Of a stretch of DNA of 64,000 bases, positions 47,777-57,854 are shown in pieces. The stretch's first letter is position 1; each line of letters begins with the position of its first letter. The stretch comes from Sphingomonas lacunae. GTDB taxonomy: Bacteria; Pseudomonadota; Alphaproteobacteria; Sphingomonadales; Sphingomonadaceae. The notes under the pieces are model-generated. The model was not told the DNA's origin, did not search any database, and saw only the letters and a list, made by a program, of their open reading frames with translations. Both the position numbers and the translations under genes were made by a program. The stretch is from contig NZ_CP053015.1 of assembly GCF_012979535.1 (NCBI RefSeq), positions 2,480,001-2,544,000 of the forward strand, read 5' to 3'.

Positions 47777-47857
47777 ACCGTTGCTTTACGCAACTGACCC
47801 AGTAGCATCCTCTATCTGCTGGTCGCCGCTGGTCGATACAGCCGACTTTCGGAGAGA

Positions 47858-48874
47858 ATGATGGCAGGCAAGGTCTTCGTTTCGGGTGGCTCGGGATACA
47901 TCGCCGGCTTCCTCATCCGCCAGTTGATTGCCGAGGGGTGGGAGATCAACACCACCATCCGCAATCTCGCGCGCGAAGCCGAGGTTCGCGGCTGGCTGGG
48001 CGTAGACAACAGCAAGCTGCATTTTTTTGCAGCCGACCTGGTCAGTGACAGCGGCTGGGCCCAGGCGATGGCCGGGTGCAGCCATGTCGCGCACGTCGCA
48101 TCGCCGTTGCCAGCCGATAAGCCTCTCCATGAGGATGAATTGATCGTCCCGGCGCGCGAAGGGGCCCTGCGGGCGTTGCGCTTTGCCAAGGCCGCGGGCG
48201 TGAAGCGTTTTGTCATGACCAGTTCGGTTGCCGCCATTTCCTATGGCCACAAGGGACAGACGGTCTTTACCGAAGCCGACTGGACCGACATCAACAGCCC
48301 CGACGCCTATGCCTATGTGAAGTCAAAAACGATTGCCGAGCGCGCCGCCCGCGACTGGGTGGCGGCAGAGGGCGAGGGGATGGAGTTTTGCACTGTCAAT
48401 CCGTCACTGGTGGTCGGGCCGCTGATGGCCCCTGATTTCTCGACATCGCTGGAATCGGTCAAGAAACTGCTGGAGGGTTCGATCCCCGGCTTGCCGCGGC
48501 TGGGCTTTGGCCTGGTCGATGTGCGCGATGTTGCGGATCTCCATGTCAAATGCCTCACCGCGCCCGGCATGGCGGGTGAGCGTTTCATCGCTTCGGGTCC
48601 GTTCCTGTGGATGGAGGACATGGCCGCCATCCTGCGCAATGGCCTGGGCGCACAGGGGCGTAAGGTTCCGAAACGCCGGCTGCCCAGCTGGCTGATGCGC
48701 ATTCTCGCCAATTTCGACCCGCTGGTGAAGCAGGTGGTCAGCGAACTCGACAATGTCCGTGACAATGACGCCAGCCATGCCAAGGCGGTGCTCGGTTGGG
48801 AAACACGGACCGCCGAAGAGAGCATCCTGGATGCGGCGCGCGACATGTTGCGGCTGGGCGTCGTGAAGCTTTAG
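47858..48874 (+). CDS. extended-SDR NAD(P)-dependent epimerase/reductase
   Basis: 338-aa protein of the NAD-dependent epimerase/dehydratase (dihydroflavonol reductase-like) group. VFVSGGSGYIAGFLIRQL is the nucleotide site, TSSVAAISYGHK the Ser position, and YAYVKSKTIAE the catalytic Tyr-Lys pair. Such proteins reduce aldehydes or ketones, and the substrate is unknown. Two ATG codons open it (47858 and 47861), following GGAGAG. It converges on the ScfR-like regulator gene. Confidence 0.88.
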   Translation: MMAGKVFVSGGSGYIAGFLIRQLIAEGWEINTTIRNLAREAEVRGWLGVDNSKLHFFAADLVSDSGWAQAMAGCSHVAHVASPLPADKPLHEDELIVPAREGALRALRFAKAAGVKRFVMTSSVAAISYGHKGQTVFTEADWTDINSPDAYAYVKSKTIAERAARDWVAAEGEGMEFCTVNPSLVVGPLMAPDFSTSLESVKKLLEGSIPGLPRLGFGLVDVRDVADLHVKCLTAPGMAGERFIASGPFLWMEDMAAILRNGLGAQGRKVPKRRLPSWLMRILANFDPLVKQVVSELDNVRDNDASHAKAVLGWETRTAEESILDAARDMLRLGVVKL

Positions 48875-48880
48875 TCGCGC

Positions 48881-50293
48881 TCAGACAATCGAGTAAGGCA
48901 CCACGCTGCGCCGGTCAGGGTCAACGAGGATACCCCGGTCGGAGGGCGGAAAGGCGCGCTGTTCGCAATCGGGGCGGGGGCACAGGCGGCATGACACGCC
49001 AATCCGCGTGGCAGCTTGCGGTGAGGTGAGGTCGAGCCCGTCAGCATAGACAAATTCGCGCGCATGATCGGTCTCGCAACCCAGCGCCACGGCATAGCGG
49101 CGCGGGGCGCGGGTATAGCTTCCCGAGGGTTTGACCAGCCCCTTGGCCATCGAGACATAGCGCACGCCATCAGGCGTTTCGGCGAGCTGGACGAGGATGC
49201 GGTCGGGGATCGCCACCGCTTCATGCACGATCCACAGCGGGCAGGCGCCGCCGAAGCGGGCGAATTGAAGCCGCGTGGCCGAATGGCGCTTAGTGATGTT
49301 ACCAGCCATGTCGACCCGGCAGAAGAAGAAGGGAATACCGCGCTCACCGGGGCGTTGCAGGGTCGAGAGGCGGTGGCAGGCCTGTTCGAAGCTGACGCCG
49401 AATTCCTGCCGCAGCCGATCAATGTCGTGCCGCATCTCGCGCGCCCGCTCGCGGAAACGGGCATAGGGCATGAGCAGCGCGCCGGCGGCATAGTTGGCGA
49501 GACCGACGAGCAGCAATTGCCGGGCGGCGGGCGTGCGCAACTCGCTGGTTTCGATCACCCGCTGGATGACGCTATCGAGCGCCAGCGCGGTGAGCTGGTG
49601 GGCGAGCTGGAAACGGCGGCTCTCGGCGGGCTGGCCCTGATCGACCACCAGATGCCCCATCGTCGGGTCATAGTCGCGCAGGCCCTGGCTGTTCTGATAA
49701 ACCAGTGACACCGACAGGCCGTCACGCAAATGCCGTTCAAGCGCCGCGACATCGGGTGAGGCGCTCTTGCCGGCCAGCCGCTCGGCCAGTTCCTCGGCGG
49801 CGCGGTCGATGCTGTCAATATAATTGCCGGCATGGTGGAACCAGTCGCGCACCTCTTCCCACGGCAGGCGGCCACCGCTGCTGCCATCGCTGGCCATGGC
49901 GTCATCAACGATCTGGAGCCGCTCACCGGCATGGCGATAGGCAGCGTGGAGCGCGATGAAGCGGTCGGCGAGGGCGGGTTGCTGCTCTGCGATGCGGGTC
50001 AGTTGGTCGACTGGCAGGGCGTCGCCATCGAACAGTGGGTCGGCGACGGCCTCGCGCAGCGCGGCAAAACGGCGGGTGGCATTATCCTCCTCGACCGCCG
50101 CCCATTCGAGCGGGAAGGCATCGGCCAGCGCCGCCTGCACCGCCGGGGTCAGCGGGCGGTCGTCATGCTCCAACTGGCTGAGATAGGGGACGGAAATGCC
50201 GAGCCGTTCGGCCATTTCCGATTGGCGCATGCCGCGCTCGACACGCAGCGCGCGCAGCCTCGCTCCGGCGAACAGGCGGTATTTCTTGCTCAT
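48881..50293 (-). CDS. ScfR-type short-chain fatty acyl transcriptional regulator
   Basis: 470-aa regulator. Residues 8-62 form an XRE helix-turn-helix (RLRALRVERGMRQSEMAERLGISVPYLSQLEHDDRP). An IrrE-like middle domain (about 180-310) follows, then a C-terminal domain with CRLCPRPDCEQRA (C-x2-C-x4-C). The actinobacterial relatives RamB and PrpR, the latter an Fe-S protein, control propionate and acetate metabolism. It diverges from pccB, and TTTGCAA boxes lie in the shared gap, so it very likely controls the propionyl-CoA genes in response to a short-chain acyl-CoA. The ligand is inferred. Confidence 0.92.
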   Translation of the reverse strand: MSKKYRLFAGARLRALRVERGMRQSEMAERLGISVPYLSQLEHDDRPLTPAVQAALADAFPLEWAAVEEDNATRRFAALREAVADPLFDGDALPVDQLTRIAEQQPALADRFIALHAAYRHAGERLQIVDDAMASDGSSGGRLPWEEVRDWFHHAGNYIDSIDRAAEELAERLAGKSASPDVAALERHLRDGLSVSLVYQNSQGLRDYDPTMGHLVVDQGQPAESRRFQLAHQLTALALDSVIQRVIETSELRTPAARQLLLVGLANYAAGALLMPYARFRERAREMRHDIDRLRQEFGVSFEQACHRLSTLQRPGERGIPFFFCRVDMAGNITKRHSATRLQFARFGGACPLWIVHEAVAIPDRILVQLAETPDGVRYVSMAKGLVKPSGSYTRAPRRYAVALGCETDHAREFVYADGLDLTSPQAATRIGVSCRLCPRPDCEQRAFPPSDRGILVDPDRRSVVPYSIV

Positions 50294-50302
50294 TCCATCC
50301 CC

Positions 50303-50348
50303 GTTTGCAAAACGTCCCTTTGCAACTTAGCAAGTTAACATTTGCAAT
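50303..50348. promoter_or_regulatory. TTTGCAA operator boxes between regulator and pccB
   Basis: TTTGCAA occurs at 50304-50310, 50319-50325 and 50341-50347, with an opposed TTAGCAAG at 50327-50334. The spacings and sequence recall the RamB/PrpR operator. They lie within the divergent gap, adjacent to the ScfR-like gene start and about 60-100 bases before pccB, well placed for control of both. Confidence 0.65.
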
Positions 50349-50403
50349 TGCGCCTGTCGCGCTAAAAAGAGGAGGCTGAACATTGCCTCCTGAGGGGACT
50401 TTC

Positions 50404-51930
50404 ATGTCGTCGAACATCGCCGAACTCGAACGCCGCCGCGCCGCCGCCCGCATGGGTGGCGGGGAAAAGCGGATCGCTGCGCAGCACGCCAAGGGCAAGC
50501 TGACCGCGCGGGAGCGGCTCGACATCTTGCTCGACGAAGGATCGTTCGAGGAACTTGATATGTATGTCGAGCATAACTGCGTCGACTTCGGCATGCCCGA
50601 ACAGGTGGTGCCGGGTGACGGTGTTGTGACCGGATCGGGCACGATCAACGGCCGCCTCGTCTATGTCTACAGCCAGGACTTCACCGTCTTTGGCGGATCG
50701 CTGTCCGAACGCCATGCGCAGAAGATCTGCAAGGTGATGGACACGGCAATGAAGGTCGGCGCGCCGGTCATCGGCCTGAATGACTCGGGCGGCGCCCGCA
50801 TTCAGGAAGGCGTCGCCAGCCTCGGTGGCTATGCCGAAGTGTTCCAGCGCAATGTGCTCGCCAGCGGTGTGGTGCCGCAGCTCAGCCTGATCATGGGGCC
50901 CTGCGCCGGCGGTGCGGTCTATTCGCCGGCCATGACCGACTTCATCTTCATGGTGAAGGATTCGAGCTACATGTTCGTCACCGGTCCAGACGTTGTGAAA
51001 ACGGTGACCAATGAGGTGGTGACGCAGGAGGAATTGGGTGGGGCGATCACCCACACGACCAAGACCTCGGTCGCTGATCTGGCGTACGAAAATGATATCG
51101 AAGCGCTGCTTGCCGCGCGCGATTTCATCGACTTCCTGCCCGAGAACAACCGCAGCGGCGTGCCCGAGCGGCCTACCGATGACCCGTGGGACCGCATCGA
51201 GGACAGCCTCGACACGCTGATCCCGCCGAGTGCCAACCAGCCTTACGACATGCATGAGCTGATCCGCAAAGTGGTCGATGAAGCCGACTTCTTCGAGGTG
51301 CAGCCCGCCCATGCCGCCAACATCATCTGCGGGTTCGGCCGCATTGAGGGCCGCACGGTCGGCATCGTCGCCAATCAGCCGATGGTGCTCGCCGGGGTGC
51401 TCGACATCAACGCATCCAAGAAGGCGGCGCGCTTCGTCCGCTTCTGCGACGCGTTCGAAATCCCGATCCTCACCTTTGTCGATGTCCCCGGCTTCCTGCC
51501 CGGCACGGCGCAGGAGCATAATGGCATCATCAAGCATGGCGCCAAGCTGCTGTTCGCCTATGCCGAAGCCACCGTGCCCAAGATCACCGTCATCACCCGC
51601 AAGGCCTATGGCGGCGCCTATGACGTCATGGCCTCCAAGCATCTGCGCGGGGACCTCAACTATGCCTGGCCGACCGCCGAAATCGCGGTGATGGGCGCCA
51701 AGGGCGCGGTCGAGATCATCTTCCGCTCCAAAGACCCCGAAGAAATCGCCGCCCGCACCAAGGAATATGAAGACCGCTTTGCCAACCCCTTCGTCGCGGC
51801 AAGCAAGGGCTTTGTTGACGAGGTGATCATGCCGCATTCAACCCGGCGGCGGATTGCGCTGGGGCTCAGGAAGCTGCGGAACAAGACGCTCGAGAACCCT
51901 TGGAAGAAGCATGACAATATTCCGTTGTAG
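50404..51930 (+). CDS. pccB: propionyl-CoA carboxylase beta subunit
   Basis: Carboxyltransferase subunit that moves carbon dioxide from biotin to propionyl-CoA, giving methylmalonyl-CoA. 508 aa from ATG 50404, preceded by [32 protein letters not shown] and [19 protein letters not shown] are the two acyl-CoA/biotin oxyanion regions, and [13 protein letters not shown] completes the site. The alpha subunit is encoded eight kilobases further along the same strand, at the end of the operon. Confidence 0.96.
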   Translation: MSSNIAELERRRAAARMGGGEKRIAAQHAKGKLTARERLDILLDEGSFEELDMYVEHNCVDFGMPEQVVPGDGVVTGSGTINGRLVYVYSQDFTVFGGSLSERHAQKICKVMDTAMKVGAPVIGLNDSGGARIQEGVASLGGYAEVFQRNVLASGVVPQLSLIMGPCAGGAVYSPAMTDFIFMVKDSSYMFVTGPDVVKTVTNEVVTQEELGGAITHTTKTSVADLAYENDIEALLAARDFIDFLPENNRSGVPERPTDDPWDRIEDSLDTLIPPSANQPYDMHELIRKVVDEADFFEVQPAHAANIICGFGRIEGRTVGIVANQPMVLAGVLDINASKKAARFVRFCDAFEIPILTFVDVPGFLPGTAQEHNGIIKHGAKLLFAYAEATVPKITVITRKAYGGAYDVMASKHLRGDLNYAWPTAEIAVMGAKGAVEIIFRSKDPEEIAARTKEYEDRFANPFVAASKGFVDEVIMPHSTRRRIALGLRKLRNKTLENPWKKHDNIPL

Positions 51931-51941
51931 GGGGTGGGGAA

Positions 51942-52412
51942 ATGATTCGTACCGCGTTTTTATGCTTAATTGCGCTAGCAATGCCATCGTTCGCACTGAC
52001 TGCTAGTCCTTATACCATCGAAGGCGAATGGAGATTTTTCTATCTCGCTTCAAGCGATGAATGGAAGCTAATGTTTGCGGAAGAAGGCTCTTCTCACTCG
52101 CAAATGTACTTTTATTGTATTCCTAATAGTAACGAAATCACAGCGATTTACAGTGTTCCGGACGTTGACATACGAAACTATGTCCCAGAAATTCGCAGTG
52201 AAAGCGGCGTATACAACGATGATGCAAAAATTGAATTCAACGATGTGGACAGTTATTATTACGTCGCACAGACATTCCGTCCCGACTCTCCTTTTTTGAG
52301 AGAATTGGCCAATGGCGAAGATATTTCAGCGGGCGAGTCAATTTTTCCACTTTCCGCGCCTTATGACGGACGCATTTTTCGTGAATTCGCAAGGGCGTGT
52401 TCTTCTGCTTAG
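51942..52412 (+). CDS. AT-rich secreted protein of unknown function
   Basis: 156-aa protein with a signal peptide (MIRTAFLCLIALAMPSFALT). The mature part contains many aromatic residues (EWRFFYLASS, MYFYCIPNS, DSYYYVAQTF) and two cysteines, one near the C-terminus. Base composition is visibly lower in GC than its neighbours, with many codons ending in A or T. It stands directly between pccB and a hairpin repeat pair, which suggests late acquisition within the operon. I recognise no family. Confidence 0.65.
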   Translation: MIRTAFLCLIALAMPSFALTASPYTIEGEWRFFYLASSDEWKLMFAEEGSSHSQMYFYCIPNSNEITAIYSVPDVDIRNYVPEIRSESGVYNDDAKIEFNDVDSYYYVAQTFRPDSPFLRELANGEDISAGESIFPLSAPYDGRIFREFARACSSA

Positions 52413-52542
52413 CCCCTCCCCTTTAGGGGAGGGGTTGAGGTGGTGAGCACCGGTGATGCGCTTGGCCGAACCCGCCCCACCCCGCTGCGACTAAGCGGCA
52501 AGCCGCTAAGTCTAGCTGCCCCTCCCCTAAAGAGGAGGGGCG
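52413..52542. repeat. inverted pair of C-rich hairpin repeats
   Basis: The left unit has CCCCTCCCC-TTTA-GGGGAGGGG (52413-52434). The right, opposed unit has GCCCCTCC with GGAGGGGC (52519-52542) and an inner stem GACTAAGCGGC with GCCGCTAAGTC (one mismatch, 52489-52513). It resembles the paired hairpins flanking the DUF559 gene but has no gene inside. It could stop transcription or stabilise mRNA within the operon. Confidence 0.75.
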
Positions 52543-52565
52543 ATAAAGAACGAAGGTTTTAAATT

Positions 52566-53003
52566 ATGAAACTAGGCCGTCTCAACCACATCGGCGTCGC
52601 CACACCCGATCTTGCTGCCTCCATCGCGTTTTACCGCGACATCATGGGCGCTTCGGACATCACCGAAGCCTTTGACCTGCCCGAACAGGGGGTGAAGGTG
52701 TGCTTCGTCAATACGCCCGGCGAAAATGGCACAGCGGGCACGCAAATCGAGTTGCTGCAACCGCTATCGCCCGACACTGCGGTCGGAAAATGGATAGAAA
52801 AGAACCCTTTGGGCGGGCAACATCACATTTGTTATGAAGTGCCCGACATTCACGCGGCCAAGGCCTGGTTCGAATCCAAGGGCAAAAAAGTGCTGGGCGA
52901 GCCGCGCATCGGCGCGCACGGGACGCTGATTTTCTTCGTCCACCCGCGCGATATGGGTGGTGTGCTGACCGAAATCATGGAGACGCCGAAGGGCGAACAC
53001 TGA
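52566..53003 (+). CDS. mce: methylmalonyl-CoA epimerase
   Basis: Vicinal-oxygen-chelate fold epimerase (145 aa) converting (S)- to (R)-methylmalonyl-CoA. GRLNHIGVATPDLAASIAFY at the start, QIELLQPLSP in the middle and GGQHHICYEVPDI and HPRDMGGVLTEIME at the end give the metal-binding His and Glu residues. It lies between the carboxylase and mutase, the exact place of its reaction in the pathway. Repeats border it on both sides. Confidence 0.95.
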   Translation: MKLGRLNHIGVATPDLAASIAFYRDIMGASDITEAFDLPEQGVKVCFVNTPGENGTAGTQIELLQPLSPDTAVGKWIEKNPLGGQHHICYEVPDIHAAKAWFESKGKKVLGEPRIGAHGTLIFFVHPRDMGGVLTEIMETPKGEH

Positions 53004-53011
53004 ACCCAACA

Positions 53012-53104
53012 CCGTTCACCCTGAGCTTGGCGAAGGGCCGCTCTTGCTTGGGAACGGAAGACTGAAAACAAAGGACGGGGCTTCGACAAGCTCAGCCCGA
53101 ACGG
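53012..53104. repeat. long inverted repeat, copy 1
   Basis: The left arm CCGTTCACCCTGAGCTTGGC continues GAAGGGC and the right arm GGGGCTTCGACAAGCTCAGC continues CCGAACGG; they pair over about 25 bases around a 38-base middle. It belongs to a palindromic intergenic repeat type common in proteobacterial genomes. It lies between mce and the enoyl-CoA hydratase-like gene. Confidence 0.85.
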
Positions 53105-53120
53105 AGAGAGAGGCAACAGA

Positions 53121-53906
53121 ATGACCTACGAAACCATCACCGTCGATGTGACTGACAAGATCGCCACCATCACGCTCAACCGTCCCGAGCGGATGAACGC
53201 CTGCTCGCTCGACATGGCGGGGGAAATCAATGACGCTTTGTCGGCGGATCTGGGCGATGCCCGCTGCCTGATCATCACCGGCGCGGGTCGCGGTTTCTGC
53301 TCGGGCGCCGATCTGTCGGCCCGTGGCGAGCGCTCGATCTCAGGCGGGGAGGGCAGCTATGTGGCACTCACCCGCCACTACAACCCGCTGATGATGAACC
53401 TTGCCCGGCTCAACATGCCGGTGATCACCGCCGTCAATGGCGCCGCTGCCGGCGTCGGCTGCTCGATCGGCCTTGCGGGGGACTTCGTCATCGCCGGCAA
53501 GAGCGGTTATTTCCTTCAGGCCTTTGTCAACATTGGCCTGGTGCCTGATGGTGGCGCCAGCTGGATGCTGCCGCGCATGATCGGCAAGGCGCGCGCCACC
53601 GAAATGATGATGCTGGGCGAGAAGATCAGCGCCGACAAGGCGCTCGACTGGGGCATGATCTACAAGGTTGTCGAGGACGCTGACCTTCAGGCCGAAGCCC
53701 GTGCGCTCGCCACCCGCCTCGCCGCCGGCCCGACCATTGCCTATGCCACCATGCGCAAGAACATCCTTGTCGCGATGGAAAACAGCTATTCCGAACAGCT
53801 GCTCGCTGAAGCCGAAGGGCAGCGCATCGCCGGTTCGACTGCTGACGCGATGGAGGGCGGCATGGCCTTCCTCGAAAAGCGCAAGCCGAACTTCAAGGGG
53901 GCGTAA
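53121..53906 (+). CDS. enoyl-CoA hydratase/isomerase-family protein, PaaG-like
   Basis: Crotonase-fold enzyme, 261 aa. The oxyanion segment is GAGRGFCSGADLS and the second NGAAAGVGCSIGLAGD. The hydratase Glu of the PEI-GxxPGAGG type is absent; the site reads VNIGLVPDGGASW, with Asp as single acid as in PaaG and enoyl-CoA isomerases. It is more likely an isomerase or a related activity than a plain hydratase. The gene is bracketed by two copies of a long inverted repeat, a sign of separate insertion into the operon. Confidence 0.87.
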   Translation: MTYETITVDVTDKIATITLNRPERMNACSLDMAGEINDALSADLGDARCLIITGAGRGFCSGADLSARGERSISGGEGSYVALTRHYNPLMMNLARLNMPVITAVNGAAAGVGCSIGLAGDFVIAGKSGYFLQAFVNIGLVPDGGASWMLPRMIGKARATEMMMLGEKISADKALDWGMIYKVVEDADLQAEARALATRLAAGPTIAYATMRKNILVAMENSYSEQLLAEAEGQRIAGSTADAMEGGMAFLEKRKPNFKGA

Positions 53907-53915
53907 GTCCCTACA

Positions 53916-54010
53916 TCCGTTCGCCCTGAGCTTGTCGAAGGGCCGTCCTTGAACTTGGGGCGAACGGATCAATCAGAAGGGCGGGGCTTCGACAGGCTCA
54001 ACCCGAACGG
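53916..54010. repeat. long inverted repeat, copy 2
   Basis: Second copy, with arms CCGTTCGCCCTGAGCTTGTC-GAAGGGC and GGGGCTTCGACAGGCTCAAC-CCGAACGG. The two copies share their arms and differ in the middle. It ends 17 bases before the mutase start. Confidence 0.85.
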
Positions 54011-54027
54011 TTTATTTGGACAGGTTG

Positions 54028-56147
<2,120 letters not shown>

Positions 56148-56154
<7 letters not shown>

Positions 56155-57161
56155 ACGACGTCCGCACCGACTGGACCCGCGAGGAAATCGCCGCGCTCTT
56201 CGATCTGCCGTTCGATGAGCTGATGTTCCGTGCCCAGACCGTCCACCGCGCGCATCATGCGGTGGGGGAGATACAGCTGTGCACATTGCTCAGCATCAAG
56301 ACTGGCGGTTGCCCGGAGGATTGCGGCTATTGCTCGCAGAGCACGTCGGCGGATTCGGGCGTCAAGGCGACCAAGCTGATGGACGTGCGCGCCGTGCTGC
56401 AAAAGGCGGCGGAGGCCAAGGATGCGGGATCGCACCGTTTCTGCATGGGCGCGGCCTGGCGCAACCCCAAGGACCGCGACATGCCGGCGATCATCCAGAT
56501 CGTGGAAGGTGTGCGGGCGATGGGCATGGAAACCTGCATGACGCTGGGGATGCTGACGCCGAAGCAGGCGGAGATGCTCGCTGGGGCAGGTCTCGACTAT
56601 TACAACCATAATATCGACACCAGCCCTGAGCGCTACAACGCAATCATCACCACCCGCACGATGGAGGACCGGCTCGAAACGCTCGACCATGTGCGCAAGG
56701 CGGGGATCAATGTGTGCAGCGGCGGCATCGTTGGCATGGGAGAGACGCGGGCTGACCGCGTCGGCTTCCTCCACACGCTCGCCACCCTGCCGCAGCATCC
56801 CGAAAGCGTGCCGGTCAACGCGCTGGTCCCGGTCAAGGGCACGGTGCTCGGTGACATGCTGGCCGACACGCCTCTCGCCAAGATTGACGACATCGAATTC
56901 GTCCGCACCATCTCGGTCGCACGCATTACCATGCCGATGAGCATGGTCCGCCTGTCTGCTGGCCGCGAAAGCATGAGCGAGGCGACGCAGGCGCTGTGCT
57001 TCATGGCGGGGGCCAACAGCATCTTCACCGGCGACAAGCTCCTCACCGCCGCCAACGCTGGCGACGACAAGGACGCGGCGTTGCTCCACAAGCTCGGCCT
57101 GCGCGCGATGACGGCGGAAGAGCCGCTGCGCGCGTGCAAGGCATTGGAGGCGGCGGAGTGA
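56148..57161 (+). CDS. bioB: biotin synthase
   Basis: Radical-SAM enzyme inserting sulfur into dethiobiotin. The cluster cysteines are in [13 protein letters not shown] (CxxxCxxC); [15 protein letters not shown] and [11 protein letters not shown] are family signatures, and the auxiliary-cluster cysteines are at positions such as [10 protein letters not shown]. 337 aa. The ATG lies in the mutase end (overlap of seven bases), and the stop overlaps the next gene. Its place in an operon with a biotin-dependent carboxylase suggests co-production of cofactor and enzyme. Confidence 0.96.
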
Positions 57162-57601
57162 AGGCGGGGTTCGCCCTCACTTGCCTCGTGGCGACGATGG
57201 CGACCGCCCTTCCGGCGGCTCCGGCATTCGCGTGCAGCATGGACTGGAGCCCGATCCGCCAGCGAGTCTATGAAATCCGTCGCGACCCCGAACTGATCCG
57301 GGTCCGCGGCACCTTTGTGCTGGAAGAAGTGAGGGGAGAGCCGCTCAGACCCGGCTGGCTGAGGGATGCCCATCTCATCGGCCATATTGTGACGCGCACG
57401 GGGCGGATTTACCCGACGGTCCACCCGGCACGCAATGTCCTGCTCGAAGAGGAAATCACCTGCTTCATCGGCACCTACATGCTGCCGCAAGCTGACGGCC
57501 CCGGCATCTTCTACCTCCGCCGCGACCAGCAGGATGGCCGCCACGAAATTTTGCACATGGACGCGGTCCGCCGCGCTGATCGTTTCAGGACGAGGGGCTG
57601 A
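57158..57601 (+). CDS. secreted protein of unknown function in the propionate operon
   Basis: 147-aa protein starting at GTG 57158 that overlaps the bioB stop (GTGA). Signal peptide: [20 protein letters not shown], cut near APAFA. The mature part contains [20 protein letters not shown] and [17 protein letters not shown], two or three Cys and many charged residues. I recognise no domain. Translation through the overlap makes expression with bioB likely. Confidence 0.65.
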   Translation: MKAGFALTCLVATMATALPAAPAFACSMDWSPIRQRVYEIRRDPELIRVRGTFVLEEVRGEPLRPGWLRDAHLIGHIVTRTGRIYPTVHPARNVLLEEEITCFIGTYMLPQADGPGIFYLRRDQQDGRHEILHMDAVRRADRFRTRG

Positions 57602-57602
57602 G

Positions 57603-57854
57603 ATGGCGTGGTCCGTGAAGCCACTTTTGAGACATCGGCTTGCCCGCATCGCGCTGGCGTCCGTCCTGCTCCTGCCGTCCTCCTGTGCAGCAGGCCAACT
57701 TGCCGCCCTCATGTGGGGCCAGCGCATGGAGCACGATGTGTCTGGCTCCACCTCACTTTGGGCCGAAAATCTATTGTGGCTGGCAGCCATCGCCATCGTG
57801 CTGTGGTGGGGCTGGCTGGTTGATCGTTTCTGGAAATCCGGGGAAACCGAATAA
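57603..57854 (+). CDS. small membrane protein of unknown function
   Basis: 83-aa protein from ATG 57603, one base after the preceding stop. Two hydrophobic stretches (IALASVLLLPSSCAAGQLAAL and NLLWLAAIAIVLWWGWLV) suggest two membrane helices or a lipoprotein-like start. Its stop overlaps the pccA ATG (TAATG). The tight packing indicates a real gene, although the role is unknown. Confidence 0.6.
   Translation: MAWSVKPLLRHRLARIALASVLLLPSSCAAGQLAALMWGQRMEHDVSGSTSLWAENLLWLAAIAIVLWWGWLVDRFWKSGETE

Noticed and set aside
50362-51837. A 491-codon open frame on the minus strand
   Set aside because: Antisense to pccB and crossing the operator region; no recognisable protein features.
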